Source of the DNA: Trichuris trichiura
Lineage: Eukaryota; Nematoda; Enoplea; Trichinellida; Trichuridae
Reading direction: 5' to 3'
DNA length: 64,000 bases
Assembly (NCBI GenBank): GCA_037903355.1
Contig: JBAJFE010000001.1
Span: 806,001-870,000 of the forward strand
In this document: piece by piece, positions 45,410 to 59,500 of the stretch
How the letters are laid out: every line of letters starts with the position of its first letter
Numbering within the stretch: the first letter of the stretch is position 1
Position numbers and translations under genes: made by a program
The notes under the pieces: model-generated
What the model saw: the letters and a program-made list of their open reading frames with translations, nothing else
The model's database searches: none
What the model was told of the DNA's origin: nothing

Positions 45410-46440
45410 CTAAGCCAAAGCCATAAGGCTTGTGTTAACGCTTGCATAGACTACGGCAAGGGCAGAACAGGATGCCCGGATGCCTGACCGGAAGGAACAT
45501 GTTTTTCTCAGGCGATGGAGCGCATAACTGGAAAAACCCAGGTGGACCTGTAGATGGTGGGAATAGGAAAAACTGCGTTGGAGACAAGTCGAGTGAATAA
45601 GCTGGGGGTCCCAAAAGTCGAAACCAAATTCACCGCAATTTTGGACTGCAGACCGTCCAAAGTTCCGCATTCCCTAGCAATAGAACAGGGAGACGTTTTC
45701 CTGCAGCTCCGGTATTCTCTGCAGAAGCTTCTGGGTGGTAATTTCCAGCAAAAGGCAGTAATGCGGGGGTTACTGTTTACCTGTAGCGGAGGAACTCATA
45801 ATGGATAATGCCAGTGGACAACTAAAAAACGGCAAGCATAGCTTTCTTCAGGTGCAAAGCAGGTTTGAAGGCACATTTTGAGCGCTCATTAGTGCCTAAC
45901 TATTCTGTGGGCCTCCATCGATTGTCGTAAATAACCCATATTTCATGAACGGTAAGAATCCTGCCATGGAATGGCTACTCTGCGTTTCTACACAGCAATG
46001 AGGAGCAGATTGCCAAACGGTCCCACTGCTTTCCACTCACTTTGTGAATAACGTACTTGTCGAGCTTCTTGACATAATCAGTCGCCAATATCTGCTTAGC
46101 GATCGACTCCTATGTTACCCACGCTTCTTTGCTGTCCACTCTTCTGTCTAGCTGGGTGTCAATTACACTAGCTTCTTCAGATTATCGTTGTCGAAATCGG
46201 AAGAACGACGTGCCTGGGAGTGACTTCTGAGTTGTCATCTCCGCCGACGATCCAGCTGAACAAAAAAGCTGCGTTTTATTTGGAAACAACGGTCTGGCCG
46301 AATGGTGCATTAAAGCTACGAGTCGGTGGAACGAAAGTATTAATTCACAAAAAAAAATTCGTTTTTTTGCTACCTTCTTGTCCATGCCATGATTCCACCT
46401 TCGTGTATTTAGCTCTGTAACGCAACCTGCTTCGGTAAAC
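45410..46440 (-). pseudogene. mariner transposase remnant, third copy
   Basis: Minus-strand blocks in several frames: LAICSSLLCRN near 46010, ILTVHEIWVIYDNRWRP near 45940, GIIHYEFL near 45800 and PPAYSLDLSP near 45590 correspond to mariner CSxLLLRN, WILYDNRRR, GLIHYSFL and HPAYSPDLSP. It is heavily decayed and its termini were not identified. Confidence 0.65.
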
Positions 46441-46576
46441 CGCAAGTATCAATCGATGAAGGGAGACGCCCTATGCAATGATCTCAATGCCCAGCACCAG
46501 GGCACAAGTGCATAAAGGTAAACGTTCCTGTAAACGGCCAAGAACTCTGCAAACTAATGAAACTTTGAGCGGTTCT

Positions 46577-46693
46577 AGTCCCGTTCCATCCCACCCGGAA
46601 TATCAGGCATACCAACAATAAGTTGTCAAGCATATGAACAAAGGGCTGTCAGTTTGAACCGCAAGAGTTTACCGGGTGGGACGGAACGGGACT
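46577..46693. repeat. Inverted repeat, 22-bp arms
   Basis: agtcccgttccatcccaccc at 46577 is mirrored by its exact complement ending at 46693, with about 73 bp between. Confidence 0.85.
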
Positions 46694-46702
46694 GAAATTT
46701 TT

Positions 46703-47423
46703 TGTACGCTTGATGGGGAATACCAATAATCAAGTTTGCACTTCATCAATTCAAAAACATGTTGGATAAATACCATTGCTACTCTAACGCGTAAAAAAAA
46801 AAGAATATGAAACTATTTCAAAAGATAAGCGGACTGGCAAAGCCTTGGTATCATGAAAATGTCGTCATCAGTTTATTGCTTCACTTTACTGAATCCGGTG
46901 GTAAAATTTGTACGAGATTATATCAAGTCTTGCTCCAACCTATATATTAAGATGAACACAGAGACCATCCACTTTCGGAACAGCGTATAACTCTTGACAG
47001 CAATTCATGTAAGTGAGCGTGACCGATCTAAGACTTTCCAGATATACGTAAAACGAACGCTGACAACATGGGAAGCGGATATTTCAACATACGCGACCTT
47101 GTAACGGTGAAGCAAAAATTTCACGCACTCCAAATGCATTCAAAGAAGCAAATGACATGCATTACGCGACATACAAATTAAAAGCAGTTGAATATCCGCC
47201 TCATGCAAAATTAGTAATAAGAGAAGCGCAAAGGAATAGCGGGGAAAACGCAGAAGCATTGAACTTTTATTAATTTTCTTTCCGTCTGAACACTATGCGA
47301 AACATATGATGGTACGGAGGCCTGAACCAGTCCCAACAATCACGGTCAAAACAGACTTTTTTCGTACCTAAACCTTTAAAGATTATTAAATGAATAACAA
47401 GCAGTAAATATTGCTGAATGAGC
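46703..47423. other. IMPDH downstream region
   Basis: AT-rich and without a recognised gene. It contains the 3' untranslated region of IMPDH. Confidence 0.35.
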
Positions 47424-49836
47424 TTACGAATGAAGAGAATGAACGCCGCCCTCCCTCTGCGCACCAGTACTTCGTTTTTCAAATCTCAGAACGCCAGAAT
47501 AGGCCATGTTTCTACAATCGCAAAGTTTAACGTACGAGTAGGAAACTAAGCCATACTTAAGACAGCTAACGCTAAGTGCTCCGACATCTTGGAGTCCATG
47601 TTTGACTCCAGCAATCAGGTAGGGTACGAACACGTGGACTGAACCTTTGTCTGTCACAGTCCCGGAGACGCCTTGAGCGATCTTAACTCTGTCTGCATCT
47701 CTAAACAAATAAGGTTGAAACGAATGCTTTACAAACATACGCAAACCCGCACTTATGGAAATATCTGTCTTGAGCGTTTACCCCTTCCCTCAGTACATCG
47801 AGACAACCCATGCCACGATATTTTTTAAGTCGTATTCCATCAGCCCAGAAATAATCACCTGGGGCTTCTAACGTTCCAGCGAGTAGGGAACCCATCATAA
47901 CTAAAAGCAATGGTCGTTGGACAACAGAATGGGCTCATACAGTTTCCCTACCAGTAGATGCGCCAAGAGCTAACGCTTTGGTCACGTGACCAAGGCATTG
48001 TATTCCGCCATCAGCAATCACAGGTACGCGAAACTTTTGTGCATACTTAGCTACCTTGTACACGGCAGTGCCTTGTGCTCTGCCGACTGCCATAACTGCA
48101 TCACAAGTTTTTGACAAATGCAAAACAACGGATAGTATAATTGTCATACCCTCTTGCGTGATGCATATTGAACCACATCCCATGCCTACACGAAGTGCGT
48201 CGGCACCAGCGTTAATCAGATTTTTGGCTTGGGAAGTTGTAACTACTTAGACAGTCATCCAAGCATGCAGCGTGTCATGTTACTGTCTTTACTTACCGTT
48301 ACCAGCAATGATTTGAAGCAGTGGATATTCCTTCTTTATGTATCGCACCAAGTCACACTGGTAGCAGCTATTGCCTTGCGAAGAGTCCTAAGGTAGCCAC
48401 ATGCAAATTCGCAAACTACGTTTATTACGCTTACTATCGCTACAACATCTACACCAGCTTCACAAAGCAGCTTCAGGCGCTCCTTTGACTCCTCCCTTGT
48501 ACTTATAGCCGCACCGACCAAAAGCCGTCCTTGCGAATCAACACTACATAATGGATAAAAGCGCCTTTTCTTGATATCAGTTCGGGCAATAAGAGAAATC
48601 AAGCAATCGTTTTCATCGACTATAGGTAACTTTCCTAGAATACAAACTGTTGTACGGTAAAGAAGAGCAATCGAAATAAGTGCCTTTCTTATTTTCCTGA
48701 AGAATTCTATACGCAGAGTCAAGAGTGACGCTGGCAAATGCGGTAATTAATTTTTCTCTAGGTATCATCACCTGGAAATAAAGCATTCACGCATTCACGG
48801 AGTTAACACTGTAAAAGAGTGTTTACCGAAGAAAGCTTGGTGCTTTGCCACTTCTCTTCAGGAATGAAGTCGACATCTCGGGAAGCGCACAAACCTAAAA
48901 GCTTTCCACCGACTGCACCATTGTCGGTTATTGGTACGCCGGAAAAGCCGTATTTATTTTTAACTTGCATCACATCGTAAACGGTATGTTCAGGGCTCAT
49001 TACCACAGGATTTACAATGAAACCTTGCTTAGCCCTCTGAAATCAACGAACACTTTAGCAACATTAACAATGATGTACATTTGCAGTTAATCAAACCTTA
49101 ACTTTGGCTACTTCTTCTGCCTGATACGTTGGGGCACAGTTGCAATGAATAATGCCAATGCCGCCGCAAAGCTACAAGCAAACGATGGAAATGAAATTTC
49201 ACTTCCTAAACTACGACGCTTACCGCCATCGCAATAGCCATGCCTGATTCTGTAACGGTATCCATAGGAGAAGATACGAAAGGAGCCTTTAGAACAACTC
49301 CCTTTGTTAAATTTGAACTCAAGTCAACCTGGTCCACCAAAAAGTCAATGTAGCCCGGCAAAATGATAAAATCGCTGAAAAAACTTGAATGCATTATCTG
49401 TGGACAGAAAGTAAGCTTGCACTGTTGAAACGTAAGAGAAAGAACACGTTTTAAATCTGCCCATGAATTGCTGGGAATTAAATAAGAATTACTTCAGCAG
49501 ACTTTTCCTGTTAATAATTTTGTCTCTAGCGCAGAGTACTACCGAATTATTCTGTTTTAAAAGTTTTATTAGAGGTAAAGCAAAGTTTGCACACTTAAGA
49601 TTGTTTCTATAGATCTATCATTCCGCTAAAGCAAAAAGCGTACTCCATAGTAGTATAAATGTTTAAATGCCAGCACAGAAACTAAAGCTCAGTCTGAAAG
49701 TGCAGTGGCCGATACGTTAGCACAGATGCACATAAAAAACTTTTAAAAATGCATACTTGTAGGTAATGCCTTCATGACCTTGAAAGAGCTCGTCAAGGGA
49801 GAGCCCATCCGGCTCCTCTTCATGTTCAGCTACCAT
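47424..49836 (-). CDS. IMPDH: Inosine-5'-monophosphate dehydrogenase
   Basis: Twelve exons in phase: 49836-49757, 49374-49224, 49171-49097, 49036-48827, 48771-48684, 48634-48435, 48387-48297, 48245-48150, 48095-47952, 47900-47747, 47700-47557, 47511-47424. The product is 506 aa (human 514). Visible: [24 protein letters not shown], a CBS pair around 110-230 ([30 protein letters not shown]), the active-site loop [10 protein letters not shown] with the catalytic Cys, [22 protein letters not shown], the RY of DRYFHK and the flap [12 protein letters not shown], ending EGGVHSLHS. It oxidises IMP to XMP with NAD+, the committed step to guanine nucleotides, as a cytosolic tetramer. Intron 5 (48635-48683, 49 bp) has a GC donor and intron 11 is only 45 bp. 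No frame damage was found. The C-terminus lacks the few residues (YEKRLF) after VHSLHS found in vertebrates. Confidence 0.95.
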
Positions 49837-50345
49837 TAGAGTAGGGACTGAAACTTCTCGACGTGTCTGCCTGTTGCTATGGAGGAACAATGTGCGTAAG
49901 AGGGCGGTCGGCAATCTGAATTAATATCGAAGGGAGATCTGTCAAAGGAAACTGAAAACAAACGTTTAGCGCACATTGAAAATCAATATATGCGTGTTCA
50001 AGCAAACTTATTTGCTCTCTAAAAATAAATCAACCGTAGTAAAGAAATGACAAAGTAAATATGCATCAACGCTAACAGTCACCAGATGGCGTGCTACGCG
50101 TGTCACTGCTGAAGTATCGAAGCAAAGATAAAAATGTTCAAGTTAAAGGCAGAAGTAAATCAGATAGAGTAAAGCGGTAAATGTGAACTTCTGTATCAGT
50201 ATAATTTAGAAAAAACATAGCCTCCTAACAACTTTTACTTCCCAAAAAGAGGTGATGAGCTTGCGCCCTCGCTCATCTATTAACGAAGTTCAACAAAAAA
50301 ACGAAGCACTCCAAATAAGCAATTTCAGTGACGGTCCCGAACTTC
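49837..50345. other. Region between RPN1 and IMPDH
   Basis: About 0.5 kb separates the RPN1 stop from the IMPDH start on the same strand. A TTTCAG lies about 18 nt before the IMPDH ATG and could be a cis- or trans-splice acceptor. Confidence 0.35.
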
Positions 50346-53300
50346 TCATATGCTATACAAGGTGTGGATGTTCTTTTCCATTGCGTCATTGATTCTGATA
50401 CGAAAATTGGCAGCTACTTCCTGGTAGTCTTGTCGACTAACTTTTCCGGCTACACAACGTTCTGCTTCTTGCTGCCAAGCAGAAAGTGCATCCCGTATAG
50501 CACGATCAAGACGCTGTATGTTGGAAACCTACAATTAAAATCGTCTCTGAACAAATGCAAAGAAAAGGGCAAATGAAAGAATAGATAATAATTTTGAAGC
50601 ACATTTGCGCTAAAAAACCAAGTGCAGCCAAAAGTTGTAAACGACGAGCTCTTCTATATGACCCTTGCTTAAATATCGAAGTGCACAAGGTCTGTATATG
50701 CTATCATTTTTCTTACAGTTACAGCAAGCGGGGCATTCTTTATAGACAAAGTAACCTGGCCATTTTATTTATATTCTACAATAAATTAGGTTCACAATAG
50801 TAGAGAGAATTTGTGCCAGGTTTCAGGGAACTGATAAAATGTTACTAGAATTTTTATTTTGAAGATGTATTTTTTTCGTTCTCTTCTAAATTACCATAAT
50901 TATCGTCGCCTTCGCCATCAAAAGCGCAAAAGTATTTCAAACAAGATACTCTTTCCAAACTTTCTTGAAACATTTCAGTGAAATAGTCGATTAAAAAGGT
51001 TTACCAAGTGTTTTTGCTCAGTTTTGCTCTTTGCTCAAGCATTTCCTTAAAACGTTAGCGAGCATTTGAAGGCTCAGTGTTCGTACTAATAAGCACCCAT
51101 TCATTTTCGCAGTTGAAGCATACTCACTTTCAAAGTTTCGTCCGAACGAACAAAAATTACTATTCTAAAAAAGTGAACGCTATCTCAATCCAGAAACGTC
51201 CAGCGATTTTCGGTATGTGCCTTCTGCAAAGTGAGTTAAAACAAGAGAAATACGAAACAGACTTTCGAGTAATAAAGACGCTAATTATTTCATATTACTA
51301 ATACAACAATCAAGGCAAGTTTTTGCTCGAATTACCTAACGCGTGAAGCAAAAGACTGGTCTCTTTATCTCATTAACTAATTGCTACGTAAGAAAAAATA
51401 TTTTAACTTCCGTACCTTTTCTGCAGCATCGCTACAGATCTTTTTCAGCTGCTTTTGCAAGTCGCTTATTTGTTGCGTGCTCGATTTTAACTCTTGTTCA
51501 GCCTTCTTGCGCGCAACTGCTAACGCTGTTGCGTCCTTGCTTGTACAATACTTTTCGATCGCGTCTGCCCATTGTTCACAAGCAACAGTACGCTGATCGT
51601 GCAGCTCACTTATAGAGTCTGTGAGCTCGTCAAGCTTCAACTGACCCTCTTCTGCGGGGTTCTGGAAGAGAACCTTACGATCAAATAAAAGCACTAACCA
51701 TGGTTTTCCTACTTTTGATATGGAAAAATCCAGTCGAACGCAAACTATTATAGAGAAAAACAGAACTAAAGCTGCCACTGACACCATCATTGGCTCACGA
51801 ATGATCTTCGAACGCTGCCAGGTGTAGTACAACTCGAAGTCTTGAATATGATTTTCAACCATATTCGATTTTGAAATCACAACCACTGGCCTGCCAACGG
51901 TGTCAAGGTACGTATAATGGCGCTCAAGCGGTCTCTTCGTTACTGGATAAGGCTCATGAAAACTAATGTTACTGAAACAAGGAGCTGATCGGGAAGCTGT
52001 TAAAGAAATTAACCATTTCACTGACGTTGCCTCCTCGGGCAGAATAATCTTCAGAATGAAATTTTCATCGACGAAATTATCAAACAGATGGTCTACTAGT
52101 CTCATTTTGAGACAAAAACGATTGCCTGAAATCACAAGACTACTAGATGAGCTTAGAACAAGAATACTTTACCTGAATGATACAGATACTCATAGCTCGG
52201 AACATTGTAGCCAACGGTGTACGCGGTTTTCCAACCACCAAACAACGGGAATCTAGGTTGTATGAGCAACTGGACAGCATCGGACAACTGTCGCATGCGA
52301 CTGGTGGAAACGTTTCCAATCGAATCACGATAGTAAACATCCGAAGCTGAAGCTGGCAGTAGCATCTGAGGAATAGCAACTCTGCTATGAATGACTACTA
52401 CAAAAGAGTGTTCGACTTACGACAAACTGATGCACACTTGGACGCGACTCTCTGTAATCGCGCTGATAATCTAGTCGTGAAAATGGCCCTTTTAAAATAG
52501 CCCCGCGGTGCTGAACTTCCATATTCTCTTCAACTGCTATGTTGCCCCAATGGGAAACTTCTAGAATTCGCTCATGCGATGCAACAACCAAAAACTGTGC
52601 ATTTGTTTCAAAATGAATTTTCAGGTACTCCTGCAATTTCAATGATTACCCATCTACGGTAGGCAGTAAAACGCTACTGTTTTATATGGTGGGATGTTTT
52701 CATAAGGACCATAAGTAATTGTACGACCACTGCGTGTCACTGGTTGGATATGCTTCGAATAGCTTTCGGGAAGTCCATCCGAAAATAATCGAACGATAAG
52801 CTTTTGGTTCTTGACTGTATAAGGAAGATACGCGTAATGACTACCGACATAAACGGCAAGTCTATACACGAAAACTGAAGACCACGATGATAAGCATAAA
52901 TAATTGGGCATTACTGCTTTTCCTTTTGCGTTATGTAAGTCGGAAAAGGTATCAGGCAACCAGCATGCATCATTTCTATAATCAAACGTATCTTCTTGCC
53001 CGCAGTCACTGGAATGTCAATTTTCATGAGTTTTGCCTCCCTAAATTGCCACAGAGACACAAATTATACAAAAAGGGTACTATGCAAAGATAACTGATTT
53101 AGTGCAAAGCGAACTCCTCTTCTTTATGAAAATGGTACAATTAATACTTGAATTTAAGCCAGTATTTGTCAACATAATGATGAAACAATTAACGATATAA
53201 TAAGTCGTGTAGCAATAGTAACTTCAAATTACTCTCATTTTTAAAACGAAAGAGGAGGCGACGACATTGATAACCGAATTTACAATGCACATGAACTCAC

Positions 53301-53690
53301 TTCGGTTTTACACTGACTGCGGAAGCATTAAGGATGGTGACTTTGTCGTTTAGCCGAGCCTAAAAATCTAGTGTTGCACAATCTCATACCGAATGATGAT
53401 CAGAATGGCAAAACCTCAAAAAAAGCGATTTTTTCAAAATTCTCTTTCTGGAAGGCAAGGTGAAATTGCGTCGGCAATTTGCCGCTAGTGGAATCAACAG
53501 CTTCCAAGTCGACTAACCATTTTTCTTTAACAATTTGGGTACTAAGGTCAACAGACCGCGAAACATACCCAACGGAAAACGCTTTTACATCAGTGTTAAC
53601 AACATCGGTATCCCCAGCCGCTATGACACCAAACAATATCAAGTAACAAGTGAAACTACAGCTTATAACGTGCTCTGTCGAAACAGCCAT
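50346..53690 (-). CDS. RPN1: Ribophorin I (oligosaccharyltransferase subunit 1)
   Basis: Ten exons in phase: 53690-53415, 53359-53301, 53040-52915, 52861-52678, 52630-52428, 52381-52173, 52125-52026, 51971-51713, 51661-51416, 50513-50346. The product is 609 aa (human 607). A signal peptide ([12 protein letters not shown]) leads into a lumenal region with [67 protein letters not shown] and [15 protein letters not shown] transmembrane helix (about residues 446-465) is followed by VRLDFSIS and a cytosolic coiled coil ending [14 protein letters not shown]. It is part of the ER complex that transfers the glycan to Asn-X-Ser/Thr. Introns 7 (54 bp) and 8 (51 bp) are multiples of three without stops, so retention would be translated. 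The last intron is about 0.9 kb. Divergent neighbour: MetAP2, 583 bp away. Confidence 0.94.
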
Positions 53691-54273
53691 TTGGACAGGC
53701 AGAAGTGATGCGACGCGAGTAATGAATTCTAAACGAGGAAGAATCAGCAAGGAGCCTGACCCTGCTTGAAATTCGCTAAACAACTTAAACAAAACGTGCA
53801 CTCACCGAACCGGTTTCGCGAAACACGAACTAGTTACCGACAGTCTGATTTGGATTTGTAGGTCACAATAATAGCACATACTTTTAATCTTCCCACGTCT
53901 GTTCTTTCATTGGTTCTTAAAGTAAATGATTGCATTGTCCATTCTATAGCTTGACTTTAGCGCTTCAATTTTTTTAAAATCGTTTACATTTTCACCATAC
54001 CTTAAACTCAGCGAATTAATTTTATAAAAAATACTGCCACGTTTTTAAGCTTGTTTTTTATTGGTAAAATTACTTCTTACAAGCACACTGGACTCGAAGA
54101 AAAGAAATTTTTCTGGTAGAAAATCAGGTACATTAGTACTGTAGCTGGTATATCTTCGTTTGTGAACACTCAGTGATTTTGCATTATTGCTAGCTGCGTG
54201 TTCGTTCGCCGTCCTCGTACCTTTTTTGCAAATTCTGTTTTATTTTTAAGCTTTCCTGTTTAAAAAGCTTGCC
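53691..54273. promoter_or_regulatory. Shared upstream region of RPN1 and MetAP2
   Basis: The two genes start 583 bp apart on opposite strands, with AT-rich sequence between, so a bidirectional promoter is possible. No specific motif was identified. Confidence 0.35.
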
Positions 54274-56456
<2,183 letters not shown>

Positions 56457-56552
56457 GTTCATATATGACTTAAACGAGACAGCGTTGTCAGAGAGGCTTA
56501 GTTTGCATTTACTAGACATCAAGACGCAGAATATTAAAACCTATACTACATT

Positions 56553-59500
56553 TCAAAAATTTTGTCCAACCAGCGTTATTATACTTGCGCAGAAGAGAAG
56601 CAACGAATTTCGAAGGCCTATGCCACTTGAATTCCAATGCATCACAGGTGGTAGCAACAGTGCAGTGTCTGAGCTGGGGCCAAAACCGCCGGCATTATAT
56701 GCCTTGACTGATACCGTGTATGAGACGCTTTCGTTCACCGGACCAAGACGCATTCTTGATGGAGAGCTGAGTCCATCAGAGAGAGACAAGTCGAATTTCC
56801 TCGTTTTGGCCATCTGACCGATGCGACTTTGCAGAATCACTTGATATCCTTGAATTGCGTCTTCCTGAAGCGCTCTTTCCGACATGGACCAACTAACGAC
56901 GACGAATCCTATTTCGTCAGCCGAGCTGACCTTACAGCAGTTAGGCGCTTCCAAAGGTGCTGAATAGTGAACTGGATTGAAACAGTAATTGCGACCGAGA
57001 AAGCTTACCTGGTCGTTTAGTGCGAACCTGATTAATGCTACTTGATGGAGTTTCACCTGCGCTGTTTCTTGCGAATACTGCGAAAGTGTAGTCAGTTTCG
57101 GAGGTAAGGTTGCAAGACACAATTCCGCGTCGAAAATCGTCGTACAATGAGTAATATTCCGTTTTTGCTGTTATGTCAGAGCTAGGCCATTGAATCACCT
57201 ACAGCAGGTAAACGCTTGCGGCTGACAGACTGATCGTTCATGTAGTATACCTTAAAGTGGTCAATCAATTCGCAAGGATCTACTTTGGCAAATCTGGACA
57301 ACTGCAAAATTGCGCAAGTTGCATTTAAGGCCGTTGCGTTGACGGAATAGGCACCAGAAGGTACTATAAGCTCAGTAAGTATTTATTCCATCCCAAAGCA
57401 AAGTCTTACCTCGAACTATAGGTGTAGCATAAATTGGCTGAGAGTTTGGTCCTTGGCCATAACCATTGTAAGGGCGAATTAAAAGCTTAAACAGAATTTG
57501 GCTAAGTTTTAACCAAACGAATTTAACCCATTCGCGTTGTTGCACGTAGCTCACAGAAAATCGTGCTGTAAATTGGTACGCGTATGAGCTCGGGTTAAGC
57601 AAACTGGATGAATAGAAAGTATTGCATGAGGTTCTGTTATTGTAATCGTTGCCAACGGAGCACGCAAGGCTGCGAAAGCTTCGATGGGCTATTTATTGGT
57701 AAGTGAAAATAAACGCTTTTGCCCTTCCGTAATAAAAAACGCGCAAGAAAGTAGTGAATAGTTGGAATATGGAAAAATTGTCTTGAGTAGATGCAGGAGA
57801 ACACACTCTCGGAAATTGTCTACGCCAGTGATTCTCACGGTGGGGGCATGTGGCCCATTGGGGGGCCATTTTGAATTCCAGGGGGAGGGGGCAAATCACC
57901 AAGGGGGCTTTTGGGGACCCTTTTGAGCTGTTGGGGGCACATGCCCCACCTGGGGGATCGTGTCGAGGTGCATAGGAAGGTATAGCCTGCAGATGTGCCT
58001 CCTGCCTAAGAGAAAGCTGCATGTTGTTGCGCCCCGCAATTCTGATAGGCTGGAAGGGAGGGCAGGGGGGGGGTGGGGGCAGCCGACTCGGAGATGAGAA
58101 AGTAAGTGTTCGACACACTATCCTGAAAACGCTTTCCCCACAGAACCTTGTGCAGCACCTACATTATGACGTCCCGGCTACCCTTCGTCTTCCCTTCCAG
58201 CCAATCAGCGCGCTTGAAATCGACTAATCAGAATTGGGGTGCCCAAACGCTCGGAAACGTTCACAGAGTGTCCTGGGGACCCTGACCTTGAGAAACACTG
58301 GTCTACGTGAAGTGAAGGTAGGCCCTATTGGAATTTCGTGTCTATGTATTTCATGAGCGCTTACACGTTCCATCATTGTCTTCCAATAGTTTTTGGATGA
58401 TACGGAACTTTGCCGGTTCTTTACAATCAGCTTAATTTTGAAATGCCTCTGTTTAGTATTGCTCGAAATGTAACATTTCAGACAACTCTTCATAGTAATG
58501 GGTTATCGGAGTTATTTAGCGTTTATTGCGTGGTAGAATTATGCTTAGCTTGCGTATTCGCAATAGAGTATTCCTAAGTTATTTCCCAGTTTTGAATCGG
58601 GAATTTATGTATCGGCTATCATATTTGAAATCCCGGTGAACGCGTGTAAGGTATTAACGCAACTGATAATAAAGCGAAAACTCAGGTCTCAACCCACCGT
58701 GAGCATAAAAAATGAAAAGAAAGTCTGATCCGGATAAAAGGACTAATATTCTAAGCTACAGTTTGAAGCGGAGGAAAAAAATAATTTTAACTGTGGGCTT
58801 AGCGAGAACGCTTGCTGGGTTAATTATGAGTTGTCCAAATTAAGCCTTATTTTGGGGGGAGGGGGTTAATATGGCACTTTCTCGGAAAAACCAGTGATTC
58901 ATAGTATGAGAAAAAGGATAGCTTATGTATGAAGAATACCAATGACGGCTTACCTCATAGCGTCTACAAGGCACAGTTTCATTCGTTTCCACAGTATAGG
59001 TAGACAATTCAGCGGAACGTTTCGGGCTTGGTGCAATCCTAACTGTATTCGTGCTGTTGAAATTGCCCAGAGGTCGCCATTCAAGCAAATAGCCGACATT
59101 AGCATCACCCCAGTGTTGTGGCGGCAGCGGCTAAAACGCCGTGCTGTTATTAAGTTCCACTGCTTAACTATCACCTTACAGTCCAAGAAAGAACAATTTT
59201 ACCAGGTTCAAGAACCCGAGCTTTCAACCTTAAATTTTCAATAATGTTTGGTGGCCCTGGCGGAGTCTCAGTCCACGATGTTGCGTGACTCGCTTCGCTC
59301 CAACCAATTTTGTTGAAGGCACGTACACGAAAGCGATATTTGTTAAAAGGCAAAATAAAGTGATTGTCAATGACCGTTTCCCTTGCACTTCCGACAATGT
59401 CTGCGAATAGCTAAAATAGGTATATGCTGGCTTTCATTCTATACCTACCATCTGTGGCCAGCTGCCATCCTTCGGTGTACGTACTTTTGATTTCCACTTT

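Noticed and set aside
50862..51003. Minus-strand frame with acidic tail inside the last RPN1 intron ([19 protein letters not shown])
   Set aside because: It could be an alternative terminal exon, but no good acceptor in phase with 51416 exists and the conserved ribophorin C-terminus is encoded at 50513-50346.
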